From Ctena decussata (taxonomy: Eukaryota > Mollusca > Bivalvia > Lucinida > Lucinidae), in the NCBI GenBank assembly GCA_963989385.1, contig OZ022499.1, forward strand, positions 34,402,993 through 34,466,992: a stretch of 64,000 nt of DNA, given 5' to 3'. Within the stretch, counting starts at the first letter, position 1. The number at the start of each line of letters is the position of its first letter. The translations under genes and the position numbers were made by a program. A model generated the notes under the pieces. That model ran no database searches and had not been told where the DNA came from. It was given only the letters and a program-made list of their open reading frames with translations. Of the stretch, positions 1 to 12,799 are shown piece after piece.

Positions 1-1017
1 TGGGCGTATATGAATTAAATGGTTAAAAAAAAGAATTCACCTGTCCGCATGCGTAACACATGGTGTCAATGGTCAGGTGATACTATGTTGCTAATAAACA
101 TTGAACTATTGTAATAGTTTTGCTAGTAAAAAATGTATGTTTCAAAATTTGATAGTATATAGGTGAAAAAAAAAGCAGAAATAAATGGATTCAGAATAAA
201 ATTTCAATTAAATATGCAAATTTTGTTCTAAGGATAGCATACATTGGTCACATGCTATATTATTATGTAAGGCTAAACCGGAGTTTCAACAGCCAAGTTT
301 TTCTCCCTTGTAATTAAGAGGTGAAAATGACACATTTTAGGCCTTTGTTTTGTAAAGATGCAAATTATGTAAAGCCTCACATTTCTACAAAATCATGATT
401 TTGTTATGTATAGGATAAAAATTAAGAATAAGCAAACTGAAAATCTTCTACCTCGACCTTTTATTTGAGAAAATATTGGGAATGCCATTTGCATTTATGA
501 GTGAACAGACTATACATGCAAATAATTAATATTTCCTTCTCTGTACTAAAAAGCTACATTTACAATATGTCAGCCCTGCCTTGGCTTGACTCTTATCACA
601 ACAAAGACTCCATTAGTCTGCTACACTTTATCAACTATATATAAACATTCAGGCAGGCAACTATGCAGCTGCAAATCAGTTTGTCAGTGATCTGAAACTG
701 TTTGTCAACTGTTTCATCAACAGGGATCCCACAGAAATAAATTTTCAAAATTCTCTGACTTTTCCCTGAGAGACCAACCACCAGATTTCCCTGACAAAAA
801 TGTACCCTTTCCCGGTATGTAAAACACTGTGGAAAGGGATTGTTTCGAAGTCATCTGTGGTACCCCAACGACCTAGTATGGTTAAGGGATAGAATAGAAA
901 ACGCTGTACCATACAGAACATCACATCATGCTTAAAGGTGCCAACAGGCAAACTGAAGATGCTGTTTTAGACTTTGAATTAATTTCATAAGTCACAAGGT
1001 CTCTTTTGTTTCAAATA
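1..1017. other. no gene seen; repeat scraps
   Basis: AT-rich DNA without a supportable gene. At 740-800 there is a piece with words like 'tctgacttttccctgag', which recur at 2560-2630, 53810-53890 and 58640-58690, marking an old dispersed repeat. Confidence 0.5.
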
Positions 1018-2464
1018 TACCAAACAAAAAAAGAAACGCACACAGTAAGATTTTGCTCAGACTTCATCATGGCGTACGACGGTAGACAAGTATCCGTACC
1101 TTCCATATGCATGAAAAATACGCATTAATGAAATTGTTGACAATCGTTTTACAAGAACCGACTTGGTGGTTGCCTCACTGTGAATTGGGCATCTGTTTTT
1201 AGGATATTGTGGATACGCTAGATGCTGCATCACTGATAATGACAGTACGATGGAGGAATTGTACTGTGTTGCTGTGAGTTGAAACCATAAATCAGACTTG
1301 GTGGATATTGATGGGAACTTAAATGCTCAGTGGTATGTTAATGAAATCATGAGGCCCAATGCTCTACCCCTTGTCATAATAATATAACCTCCTTTCCAAG
1401 CAGGACAATGCTCGTCCTCATACAGCACGCATATTAGTGATGGGACATCGGCTGGAAATCATAATCGATCATCAGTTGGAATCGGTTGCTGCTGTCGATG
1501 TGATTCTCCCGATTATTAATCGGTTCTTGATAAGTTTGCTTTTCCATGCATGTTTAACTGTCATCCTTGTAAAATCCATGTATTATAGTCTGAAAATAGC
1601 TGCTTCTGTAGTGTAGTAGCTTTTGTAGTTTTGCAACTGCTTTCTATATGCACTTTAAGGTTCTTAACCACCTCTGCTTTGAGCTAGTTGGCTTAGTAAC
1701 ACATTTATAATAAGTATGGTGGATGATGTGATGCATGTCCTTATGAACCATTAACCAGGCTCTGATAGCATCAATAAATTTTATGGACAGACAGGTCTAG
1801 CCAAACAGTGTAGAATGTAGACCCAGATCACTGAGATCACACTGCTCTTTTAGGGTCCACACTGTTTGCCATTCCAAAATTTAACCCCACACATAAAAAA
1901 AACTAAGTCCACACCTAAAAAGATTCAAGCAGAGTTTCTCCTTAGGCACTGGCTACATTAGTTAACCCCCCACACAAAATAACCAAGGCCTCAGAAAGAT
2001 AAGGTAAAAAAAAAAACATGAGGAAAGAGTGGGTGGGGTGCCAGAATTATTATGTAATATATGTTTTCATGAGAAAATATGTAAAATATCTCAGAATTAT
2101 CATCCTGAAATACTTCCACTGATGACACTTTGGATACTTGTCCAAGGGCAAGTAAAGTGAAATTTCTCACTTGTCCAGAGTGAAATGGGACAAGTAGGAC
2201 AAGTCGGGCATAGTATTTCCACAGCCCTGATACAAGCCAACGGAGGTCACACCTCTTATCGAAAACTGTGACAGTGAAATATGACCCCAGCCTTGTTCAG
2301 AGACGCAACACAAAAAAAACAAATTGACACAATTAAATGAAATTTTCGGACTGAACTGTCCGATTGTCTGCCTCTAACACTGTATGAATTATGTTTTCAA
2401 ATTATTTGTAATTTCTATGAAAACACCAAAATATCACTGTGTGTGTTTCTTTTTTTGTTTGGTA
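1018..2464 (+). mobile_element. decayed Tc1/mariner transposon
   Basis: The ends are inverted repeats (TACCAAACAAAAAAAGAAAC at the left, its near-exact complement at 2445-2464), each flanked by a TA target duplication (1016-1017, 2465-2466). Inside are transposase scraps: around 1320-1375 AQWYVNEIMRP, around 1400-1430 QDNARPHTARIL in another frame, and at 2230-2270 IQANGGHTSYRKL followed by a stop. These are typical DDE-domain and C-terminal motifs of the superfamily. Frameshifts, stops and unrelated DNA (about 1450-2220) make it non-functional. Confidence 0.85.
1801..1870. repeat. small palindromic repeat, family FB-C, inside the Tc1 remnant
   Basis: Ends ccaaacagtgtaga and ccacactgtttgcc are inverted. 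Related copies are at 40594-40672, 44870-44930 and 59989-60028. Confidence 0.55.
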
Positions 2465-2750
2465 TACTTTGTTAATAAAGAATTTAGACACTTCATTGAA
2501 GCTTCAGAAATTTCAGGCCACAAGTTATAACTGAATCAATTTAGTTTTATATTTGAAGCCTGAAATTTTCCAAATTCTCTGACCTTGAAAAGTTCTAATT
2601 TCCCTGAGTTTTCCATGACACTTGGGAATAGTTAAACAAATAAACACCAATAGGCCCTATATCATTCCCCTGAGAACCCAGCTCAAAAACACATTTCAAA
2701 CATTTCAATCAATTTTTTTAATATCGGACTCATTTTGATATCGGCCATTT

Positions 2751-3108
2751 GTGCATGCACTCCGAGTACTATTGGTAGAGCCAACAACGCCAATGGTACC
2801 ACTGGTAGAGCCAATGGCACCATTGCAGAGCCAATATTTTGCTGTAATTAGAAATTTCTAGTTTCTAATTTGCTTTCATCATTGTGGGAAAAATTGTTTA
2901 TTCTCCTGTCTCAACTTGAGCATTTATGATGGTTTCACTAAATCGCCATATTGAATGACACAATTTTCCCTTGAGTTATTGGTAATTTTGCCCATGCTCT
3001 AAGTTGTCAGCAGTATTGGCAGCCAATGGTTGGCACTACTGGTACCACTGGTACTTATGATAGAGCCAATGATGTCAGTGGTAAAACTGTGAACAGTATA
3101 GGCATGCA
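2751..3108. repeat. fold-back repeat with TGGTAGAGCCAATGG-like arrays
   Basis: The left arm (2751-2842) repeats words such as 'ggtaccactggtagagccaa'; the right arm (2999-3108) has them reversed. The centre (2843-2998) is unrelated DNA. No coding potential; exact ends are not defined. Confidence 0.6.
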
Positions 3109-3599
3109 AATGTAAAATAAAGTAAAATAAAGTTTCTTGTATCTTGTATGGTGACATTGGCAGAAACCCGAACTCACCCACTCTTCTTGGGTCCACTTCT
3201 CTTGGGGGTGATAACCTGGCTATAGCCGCTGCTCCATTAATTATTTACTTCCTCCAATAAGAGTCATGAATCCAATCAAATTCATTTTTCGGATTTTTAT
3301 GCCTTTGGCTCTGACTTCGCCTCTGAGAATGGCAATGGCTACTGATGTTCTACTGAGACCTGGGGTGGTTGGATGGTTACGGTGACCCTAACAAGGGTAG
3401 AACTCCTTAACAAGTTACAAGGTTGGGTGGTGCGACAGTGCCAGTGGCGGATCCAGAAGGGTTTCAAACAAACCTTCTCAGCCCAAATTATCTTATTGAT
3501 ATGGGGAATTTCAGAAAAAAATTGGTCAAACTGCATAAATCGAACCTCCTCAGCTAATTTGAACCACCTATCCAAAATTCCTGGATCCGCCCCTGGGTG

Positions 3600-3834
3600 C
3601 TGTGTGTAACTTAGTGCCAGGGCGTCCTACTGATTTGGAACTTTGTAGGGCAAGGGCCTGCTGTGCTTGCGGTGGGTGCCAGTTGGGGATGTTTTTGACA
3701 TTTGTTCTCTTGACTATCATTTCACTTCTTTCTCCCTCTCTCCCATCCCTCTCTCTGGGAGAGACGGCCCAATATAGACTGAAATACTGTCTCAAAGGGC
3801 TGTGAAACCCAAAACAATCAATCAATCAATCTAT
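3600..3834 (+). mobile_element. SINE-like element with AATC tail
   Basis: The right end reads gactgaaatactgtctcaaa then a run of AATC repeats (about 3815-3830). The 'tgaaatactgt' word is shared with the SINE bodies at 12617-12790 and 44390-44591. A second scrap at 3836-3900 ends in a TCAC run. The left boundary is uncertain, and short open frames across it look like chance. Confidence 0.5.
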
Positions 3835-4245
3835 ATCTTTTTCGGCGCGAATTAGCCTTTTTGTGCTGATGTGCCGTAAAACCCATATCACTCACTCACT
3901 CTACTGAGACTGCTTCAAGCGAAGTCGCCCTTGGAGTACCTGGCAGATTCAAGTGACGTACTAAGTTTGATAAGCTTCCGCATTACACTGATCAACTTTT
4001 GTTGATATAATACCCTTGAAACCTGTTTGTTTAGTCATTAGAAAATAAAAAACCTGTGGAGCAAATAAGCAGTAACAAAATCGTCTATAGGAGTTACGTG
4101 TATGATAAACAATGTCCGCCACAATAAGAATCTGCAATATTGAAATATTAATGTGATCTACCTCCAGCTACATCGGTCGACATTTGCAGGACTTTGATCA
4201 GACTGGTTGCACAATTTTTATGATTTGGGTAAAAACCGGAAATTA

Positions 4246-4723
4246 GGGACATAACTGACTATGGACAAAACGGACCGAGGACATAACGGACCACGCTTGG
4301 GACTAAACGGACCACGTTCAGGACAAAACGGACCACGTTCGGGACAAAACGGACCACGTTTAAGGTCAAAACGGACCACGTTCACCCTTCTGTTAACTGT
4401 TTTATTTTAGTTGCAACACTAATAAAGAAATTTGCATGCTTAAAAGATAAAAATCTTACCATTAAATTAATTAGATAGTTGTGACAACCAAAGATAGTTG
4501 AGATCATGAACAGAAGTCAAAGAATTATGACCATTTAACATTGTCTTTGGTAATTATATACTCCTTAATCTTTTAATTGGCACCAAATAATGGTCTGGTT
4601 TGTCTTTTAGCGTGGTCCGTCTGGTCCTGAAAGGGTGGTCCGTTTTGTCCCGAAACGTGGTCCGTTTTGTCCTAACCGTGGTCCGTTTTGTCTGGTCCGT
4701 TTTGTCCATGGTCCGTTTTGTCC
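4246..4723. mobile_element. fold-back element with GGACAAAACGGACCACG arrays
   Basis: The left arm (4246-4385) holds about five copies of a 17-21-bp unit containing acaaaacggaccacg; the right arm (4613-4723) holds the same unit in reverse orientation. The centre (4386-4612) is AT-rich and non-coding. The right end directly abuts the left end of the giant fold-back element. No clear target duplication. Confidence 0.7.
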
Positions 4724-4951
4724 GAGTACCTAAACCGGGAGTGCCTAAATACCGGAAAGACGTGGAAAGACACAAAAAGACCCGGAAAGTGGCAAAAAGA
4801 CTGCAAAAAGACCCCAAAAGATTGCAGAAAGACCCTTAAAATATAGTTTATTAGGGTTTAATTATCAATAAATAGATTACAAACAAAGGGTAAAGAAAAA
4901 TACAAGAAAAATGACGTGTTTAACCTTATTTTAAACTGATTTGTTTTATTT

Positions 4952-7900
4952 GGGTTACCCTAATTAGAGAAATGGACCTATTTTTTGCGAAATGGACGAA
5001 ATGGAGATTTTTCTACGAAATGGAGTCACAAAATCCTAATTTGGTACTTAAGCTTCTATTTTCTTGTTTTATTACTAGAGTCAGACAATGACCAATACTA
5101 AATGCAACTTCTGAAGCGAACGCAAGCGTATTTTATATGTAAATGCACCTTTATAATTATATTTTGTTTACGAAATGGAGTTTTCTCTTGCGAAATGGAG
5201 TTTTGTCTTTACAAAATGGACTCACAGAAGCAAAATTTATTAATTATAACTTCAATTTTCAGTAAAATAATGATTAGAATAGAAATTAAGAAAAGAAAAT
5301 GCTATTATTTTATCAAAAAGGAGTTGAATAAAGAGTTTTCGAATACAAATTAGAATTTTCTCTCACGAAATGGAGTTTCCTTGCTACAAAATGCTCTCAC
5401 AAAATCAGAAGTTATATCATTCTCAAAATAATTGAGTTCAACATAAATAGAGAGGACATGGATAGAACCTTTGAAGCGCTTTAAAGATTTCTATGCTCAT
5501 ATTTGGTTGAATAGGGATGTTTAACCTACAAAGAGATTTCTCTAACGAAATGGAGTTTTGTTTCTACGAAATGGAGTCATAGAATCAACATTTGTAAATC
5601 AGATGTTCGTTTCTCTGTTTGATTTATGACATTGGACAGAATAAAAATAGTATTTAAGCACTTAGGAGTATACTTTGAAGAAAGAAAGAAAGAAAGAAAG
5701 TTAAAACAAAAAAAAAAAATCAGTATGTGAGATTCTATGAATTACTCTCATACAACATAATAACAAACCTAGTCATATATCAAAATAATTCAGTCAGGCA
5801 TTTAGGAATTATAAGCAAAAGAATACACATTTAGTGCAAAAGTTTATCGCAAATATTAAGCAACATTTTAAGCCTGCGGCTTTGATCCTAAGTCAGCAGC
5901 ATCATCCAGATGACGGCAAGTTTTCTTTACCATATTTAGTATCACACTACCACGTATTGCAAATGCGCAATTCCATTCCCAATTGGAAATTCAAAGGACA
6001 AATCAAGATGCTATAAATCAGCTGCCGAAATATAACGCTGCTTTTCTACTAATGTATATGTTAAGCAGATTGGTGCAAATTTTCAGTTTGTAATTTTAAG
6101 ATAAAATTGTGGAGTTATCACGCAACTCCTAAAGAGGCTGAACCGAAATTTTATTTTTGCCACTTTCAGGGGTTTTAGTTAACTCCACCAATTCTTTTGC
6201 GCCAGAAAATATTGTGCACAAATATATTTTCAAAGAGACAATTCAAATAGCATTGCTACATTTTGGTTAACATTTTACAGAAGCTCGAATTTTAAATTTC
6301 AAGGTGGGAACAGAATTGCGCGTTTGCCAGGCATTACTACATTCTACTTCAGTATGATTCTGAACTCTTATATACTAATATACAACTATAATACGTGTAC
6401 AGATTGATGGAATATTTATATAGTATTGTATCACATTATATAATATTCCAGTTCGTATTTTATAGCAAAAGTATTTTTTTACAAAAAAATAAATAAAATA
6501 AAATAAATAAAGTCATTACTCGAACAACTATAATTTCCCGATGATGATTTTAAAGTCGGTTAAATATCTTTGAAGATTTAACGGACACGCTTCCGTATAA
6601 AAAGGTGTTAATCTTTGTGTTACTTAGGTAATCGGGTAGGTGTGATAATCCATCCATGTTATTTGATTCTCTCATCTTTCTTTTAAACGGATTATCCATT
6701 TAAAGGTCAATGATGATCCAATCGACAAAAGATAAAACGAGCACGCGCTCCCAGTGAGCTGATATGACATCGCATTTCACACAGATAAATATTCTATTTT
6801 CTATCTAGTGTATTTGTTCGTAAAATACATATTCCTAGTATTTTAGGCATCCCTAACAGAAATTAATTCTACTTTGCTTACCCACTTTATATATCGGAAA
6901 AACGACTCTTTCTCTCTGCGAAAGCTTTAGAACAGACATGGATGTTGCACCTCCCATTTTAATCATTTCTCACTCTTATATTCAAACGTTTTTTTATCCC
7001 AAAATTAACTCGCGTGTTTTAAAACCTGAAATAACGCTTGCATTTCGCTCACAAACTTGACTCTTATCAAAAAGAAATCTCGTCATTGCATTTCAAAACA
7101 TTTCCTTGCAGTGGGTGTATAGGGAATAGCAGATTAATAGGGTGTGTGCAGGGGGGGGGGGGGGGGAATTATGAATCAGAGGGGGGGGGGGGGTTGCACA
7201 AACTTCCTTGAATTTGGGAATAAGACAACCTTTACATAAGTACAGTCTTCATAGTCAACTCTAAATGGTAAAAAACATCTAAACACACATCATTATGAAA
7301 AGCGCTTCAACCATCACGTTTGGTGATAAAATGTGGGTTGATGTGCATATTTCCTTTCCTGGTTTCTCTTCCAGCGATGAAATTGAAACAAAAGCGAGAC
7401 ATAAAATAGAGCCTCGCGCCTGTGCATTGTATGATTATCATTTTATTTAGATTTATGTTATTGGAAGAAGGTCATTTTAGTTGCCAACTAACATGACCCT
7501 AATCATTTATCAAACATTTTTATGTGAAACGCAGGTATGCTTTATTTGTTTAAATTTTGCTAATACGGTCATTTACAGTGACGGCGGTATGGTTAGGAGC
7601 TTGCAGGGATACCTCACGAGTAAACGCAACTCCATATCTTGAAAACACACACAAAAAAAAAGAAATACAAAAAAAACAAGACCTGCCCTTGTACAGGATA
7701 GCTCGTCTAGTAGCGCCTTGCCCATCACATAGAACATTTTGTCGTAATATTTGAAAGTGGGACGCCTACGCCAATGCACGTGCGTGGCTAGTTTTCCTAC
7801 TTCAATATAACAAAAAAAAAATCCGCTCAATATAAGAAAGAAATGAAACCGCATTTTGTAAAGAAAAGAATCCCATTATTTTTTCCTTCAACAAGGGAAA

Positions 7901-8750
7901 AAAATTACTGAGTATTCTTAGACAGTTCGAATGAGTTAACTTTAGGTCTAACTACGATATAACAGTAAGACAGTAAAAAATGTTAGGAAAAAGGTATTAT
8001 GACTCCATTTCGTAAAATGAAACTCAGTTTCGTAAAGATAATAATCCCGTGAACATGCAAAACAAATCTTAAAAGCTTAAAGTATCTTAAAACAGTTTAA
8101 ACTTATAGTTTTGTGTCTAACTTTACCATATTATGATAAAACAGTAAACTAAATGTCAAATAAATAGATATTATGACCCCATTTCGTGAAAATGAAACTC
8201 CATTTCGTAAAGAAAAGAATCCCGTGATTACCCTGAATATGAAAAAATTAAAAAAAAATAACAAAAAAATAATAATAAAGTATTCTTAAAGTAAGTCTTA
8301 TTTGTGTCTAACTTTCGTATTATAACAAAAAAGTAACCGAAAAGAAATGTAAAATGAAACTCCATTTCGTGACGAAAATAATCCCATTATTTCCAAAATC
8401 TGAAAAATATTCTTAAACAGTTTAAATAAGTTTTATTTGTGTCTAACTTTGATATTAGAGTCAAACAGTAAACTAGATTTTAGGGAAAACATATATTTTG
8501 ACTCCATTTCGCAAACTGAAACCCCATTTCGTAAAGAAAAACAGCCACAAATTTCTTAAATATGGAGACAAAAATGCTTGACTACTTTACATAGTTCATA
8601 TATATGTTATGTGTGACTAGCTTTGATATTTAAATAAAACATTTTTCCAGATAACGAATAAAATTGAATTTTTTAACTCCATTTCGTAAAAAAAATCTCC
8701 ATTTCGTCCATTTCGCAAATAAAAGTCCATTTCGCTATTCAGGGTAACCG
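4952..8750. mobile_element. MULE-like fold-back element with CGAAATGGAG arrays and 9-bp target duplication
   Basis: The ends are inverted: gggttaccct at 4952 and agggtaaccg ending at 8750, followed inward by 'gcgaaatggacgaaatggag' on both sides. A perfect 9-bp direct repeat, gttttattt, flanks it (4943-4951 and 8751-8759). A 9-bp duplication with long inverted ends is typical of the Mutator superfamily (family knowledge). Each arm carries cgaaatggag motif pairs about every 180-190 bp (left about 4995-5600, right 8000-8730). The 5700-7900 core holds no credible ORF, so it is non-autonomous. It sits in the left arm of the giant fold-back. Confidence 0.85.
7151..7193 (+). repeat. two guanine runs
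   Basis: Runs of 16 G (7151-7166) and 13 G (7181-7193) separated by 14 bases; could form a quadruplex, and assembly length is unreliable here. Confidence 0.9.
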
Positions 8751-9751
8751 GTTTTATTTATATATGTTTTACTTTGAATACAAGTCTGTTATGTTTTGCT
8801 AAGACATACAAAAGTCAACAAGTGGATTTTCATATTTTTTATGTACACGCTGATTCCCACTAATTAGTTTCCCTCTAAAAAGTTTAAAAATTGTTATTAT
8901 TATTCATTTTTTTATTTATTTATTTATTTGCGACAGCAAAAAGACAAAAAAGAGTTGGCAAAAAGACCAATTAATGCAGCAAAAGACCAGCTAAATTTTG
9001 TTTAAATATGCAAACAGTATTGTGAAATAGTTAAAAAAATCTTTTCCAATATCATTTTTTATATTATTTTCAACAACGAAGTAAAATAACACTGAGATCG
9101 AGTAGAGAGGCGCTGGCAAAAAGACTAGAGACACGACAAAAAGTCAATTGAAAACAGCAGACAGGTACAGAGACGGACGGCAAAAAGACCCTTGACAAAA
9201 AAAAGTCTATTAAAATATAGAACTAGATCAGATCTAGTAATGTGTATAAATCATTTGCTTCACTTTATTATTTACAAATGAAGATTATTCAAATTTACTT
9301 ATGAAAAAGACCGAATGGGGAGATGGTCTTTACAAGCCTAGAGCTTCCGACCAAATTCTGATAACTGAATCTGTACATTTGCATGAGATAGTTTTCTTGA
9401 AATTAATATTTTTTAAACCAAAAAGACAAAAAAAAAAATGAAGCCAAAACACTAAAAAAGACTTAAAAAAGACAAACATTCAAAGGTTTCAGTATTTCAT
9501 GATCGGTTTTTCAACACATGAAAAATAGCATATTTTTCTTAGCCCTGTCACGTCGGCCTGCATTTCAAAAATCTCACAGAATTCTGAATATACAGTTTCT
9601 AGTTGGTACTGCGTGGAGGTGTGACTAGGGCTCACTTATTGTAAGGAAAACTATATTTCTCCTTTCTTTTTCTACAAAAAAAAAAAAAGAAAGAAAAAGA
9701 AAAGGAAAGAAAAGCAAAGACCGTGAGTGGTTAGTGGACTATTCCACCTAA

Positions 9752-9990
9752 CAGAACGGACAGGTTCATTTCCAAGTTATGAGATCTTTCATTCAAGGCA
9801 AACACAGTAGACCTAAATAAGCAATTGCACTATGCGGCGCCTGATCTGAGTCTGCAGTATTTTGCCCAGTGATCTAGTCCCAGAACAGACAGGCTCATTT
9901 CCATGTTATAAAATTGTACAGTCAAGGCAAACAGAGTGTAGACCTAAATAAGAAACTGCGCTATGCGGCGCCTGATCAGGTTCTGCAATG
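9752..9990 (+). repeat. two-unit tandem duplication, 129-bp period
   Basis: Units start at 9752 and 9881 with cagaac...gacaggttcatttcca-like words and both contain gcgctatgcggcgcctgatc-like words (first copy at 9826, second at 9957). Diverged, non-coding. Confidence 0.75.
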
Positions 9991-10170
9991 ATTCCTTAAG
10001 CTTGCTTCCATAAATATCTTGACATTAATGGGTAAATAGGATTGCGAATATTCGAATACTACATGTACTTTTGGTAAATAAGGCTCATTCTTTTAAATTA
10101 AAATGTTAAGATAACGCCCATGAATCTTCGAATTCCCGCATACACACATTTAAAACATATTACAAGCAGC

Positions 10171-10318
10171 TCCCAGTGGGCCTACAACGTTGACAGAACA
10201 CTGAATCAACGCTGAATGAAAGTTATACGCATCACTCACACAACATTGAATCAACGTTGATTCAACATTCTAACGTTGATTCATTGTTGTATTATGTAAC
10301 AATGTATACCTGCTGGGA
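10171..10318. mobile_element. MITE with TCCCAG...CTGGGA ends, copy 1
   Basis: Ends tcccagtgggc and acctgctggga are inverted; the interior repeats 'caacgttgattcaac'-type palindromes. A second member with the same end sequence starts 138 bp further right. Confidence 0.6.
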
Positions 10319-10455
10319 GACTGCCGAACTGTCCAGCTAACCATTTTCAGTAAAAGAGATGATTTAGTGATAATTGTCCATATTGACCCACGACATATTT
10401 TGTGGGTAATCATTAGAATCAGAATCAGCACAACATATAGAAATTGATCATCATA

Positions 10456-10565
10456 TCCCAGCAGGCATATGACGTCAAAATAACGTCGCATTGACGTCGA
10501 TGCGAAGTGATGACGTCGCACTGACATCGTTGTGACATCATTTCGACGTCTTGTGCCTGCTTGGA
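10456..10565. mobile_element. MITE with TCCCAGCAGGC ends, copy 2
   Basis: Ends tcccagcaggca and tgcctgcttgga are inverted. The interior is a run of tgacgtc-like words (CRE-like by chance of the repeat). Confidence 0.6.
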
Positions 10566-11323
10566 ATCTTATTTCGACAAACATAGACTCATTCGTGAAT
10601 ACTGACGGTGAACGTCGGGGCTTCAGATAAGGGAAGTATTATGAAAATTAAAATTATGAATACCTTTCAAACGATTCATTGATGTGATACTAAAAAAAAA
10701 TCATAACAATATATGTGCAACTTTTCATTTGTTCTTAACGCAACAAGGTCAAGCTCACTCAGTTTTTGGGACAGATTTGACAAACTAAATATAAAAACAG
10801 TCTGATCATGGTCTGCAATGATAAGTATTTAGCAAATTGTTTCAATATACAGACCAAAAGACCCTTGATTGAAGTATCGACACGAGGTATCGATTAGAGT
10901 AGGTGTGATGAATCAATTATGTTTGGCGCGATCGATTACTCAAAGGTGTGATGTTCTTTTAATACTGCGAGATGTTGTCTTTAATTTAATCATTACTTCC
11001 TAAAGCGGTAAAGTGCCTTACAGTCTTGAGACAAGACAAATGACATAACTAAACTAAAATGAAATAATGCAAAATTAAATTCAAGCTTGAAAAAAAAGAT
11101 GACGGAAAAAAGATAAAAATAAGAAGAGATAAAACGATTTTTATCATACATGAATATTATCTGCGAGAAGTCATGTTAGAAAATAGTCATGCGCAGAACC
11201 AGACCAGTAAAAGTCGTGTACTTATCTGTGTACACGCCTTGGGTTATGCATATTTTAATGCATGCTGTCGCTCGGCACGGCAAATACTTTTCTCTGATTT
11301 TTTACATATTTTCGCTTGTCTTT

Positions 11324-11390
11324 TACGATGGCCCAGTTAGCGCACTTTTCATTTCCATACTATTTCACAATTCCGAATTCTGAATTCTGA
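11324..11390 (+). repeat. left arm of a 2.8-kb spaced inverted repeat
   Basis: tacgatggccca through tttcatttccatactatttc and the following gaattc words recurs inverted at 14061-14127. It lies within the giant fold-back and is probably part of its structure. Confidence 0.75.
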
Positions 11391-11720
11391 ATTCCGGAGT
11401 ACAAACTGAGAACTTGAAAACTTTAAGTGAAAATGTTTATGTTTATTCATTGAAATAGAAATAGAAAAATGATTAAACGATAAAAAAAATCTACTAGAAA
11501 CAATTGTATATAATATATAGACAATAAATGATCAGGGTCTGTGTAAAGGACATGAATACTCAAATCAGCCTGCACATATGCTGTGCCCGAGCTGATCCTT
11601 CATTTGTTACTTGTTAGGTCCCAGGCGTTATGTGGAAAGGGTTAACTCTGAATAGGTTGCGCAGATGTGCCTTTGTAGTAACTGATTTGATGCTTTATTA
11701 TCAGGATTCATATATCGTGT

Positions 11721-12493
11721 TCCCATTTCGCCTACTCCCATTTCGCATACTCCCTTTCGCCTATTCCCATTTTGCCTACTCCCATTTCGCCTACTGTCAA
11801 ATATAACCTCATTTCCGTTTCACCTACTCAGTGAAAATATTTCGTAGTTTCTATTCATTTATTTATTTTGTTTTAACAGGCTGATGTTTTTTTTTTTGTT
11901 TTTATGATTTTTTTTTAACTTTTATCAAACCTGTCTTTACAGTAACTTTTAATCGGGACTTTGGTTGATTGATAATTACTGAAGGATTATGAATTAGTGT
12001 AAGCCTGTTAATGATTAGCTAATATAGCGAGTACTTATCATTTAACATATATTTTGTAAACAGCTTGGACTTTAACTGGGAATTACATATTCTTGTATCA
12101 TTTTTATTTACCATGGGTTTTATTAAAACTAAAAGAATGGGGAGGAAGGAAAAGCGGTACACTTATGTTAAGCTTATATGCAACTCCTTACTGTCTATAC
12201 TGTGTTTGTTTTTATCATTTTATTTTTATTTTTTAATTATTATTTTTCATTCTTGATGAAATATTTTATGCAGCATGTTTTCAAATGTGTTAATATAAGA
12301 ATGTAAATAAATAAAACATTAAAAAGTATATTTTTCATTACCATCTGTATGAAAAAAATTAGTAGGCGAAACGGGAATAGTGATATATTTTAGAGTAGGC
12401 GAACTGGGAGTAGGCGAAGTGGGAGTAGGCGAAATGGGACAAATCATAGGCGAAACGGGAGTAGGCGAAATGGGAGTAGGCGAAACGGGAGTA
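11721..12493. mobile_element. fold-back element with GTAGGCGAAATGGGA arrays
   Basis: The left end (11721-11790) is a 15-bp array of tcccatttcgcctac; the right end (12361-12493) is the same unit reversed, 7-8 copies, some with one-base variants. The centre is AT-rich. Short frames reading SPTPSSPT-like repeats are artefacts of the 15-bp period. Confidence 0.8.
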
Positions 12494-12616
12494 AACCGTG
12501 AAGACACGGACCAGCCGAGGAGCCGCTCATTTCTGCAAAGCGATTAGATGTTTTTCTTAACTTTATAACTCTAAGATTGCCTTAAAAATATTAGATCGTA
12601 AAGCATCCTTTGTATG

Positions 12617-12790
12617 ACAATGTGGTAGGCGCCACGGTCACGGGATCGTGCGTTCGAGTTTCACTGGAGGCGAGATTCTTTAAGCCTAAACGGTTCTTGG
12701 AGCCCTTCATAATCACCCTCCCTCCCATCTCCTGATATGACTGAAATACTGCTGAAAGGATTTATAAGCACAGAGCCATCCATCTATTTA
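12617..12790 (+). mobile_element. tRNA-derived SINE, decayed
   Basis: A B-box-like cgttcgagttt sits near 12650 and the body tgatatgactgaaatactgc at 12733-12752 matches the body of the SINE at 44390-44591 (opposite strand there). The head is degenerate; no clear target duplication. Confidence 0.6.
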
Positions 12791-12799
12791 TCTGTCTTA

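Noticed and set aside
10466..10555. Cluster of CRE-like tgacgtc sites as a regulatory region
   Set aside because: The words are part of the MITE sequence between its inverted ends and no gene start is nearby.
10270..10584. 104-codon minus-strand frame
   Set aside because: It spans two MITEs and the gap between them; repeats of tgacgtc explain its composition.
12319..12507. Open frame reading repeated SPTP
   Set aside because: It is a translation of the 15-bp gtaggcgaaatggga array of a fold-back element, whose period is a multiple of three.
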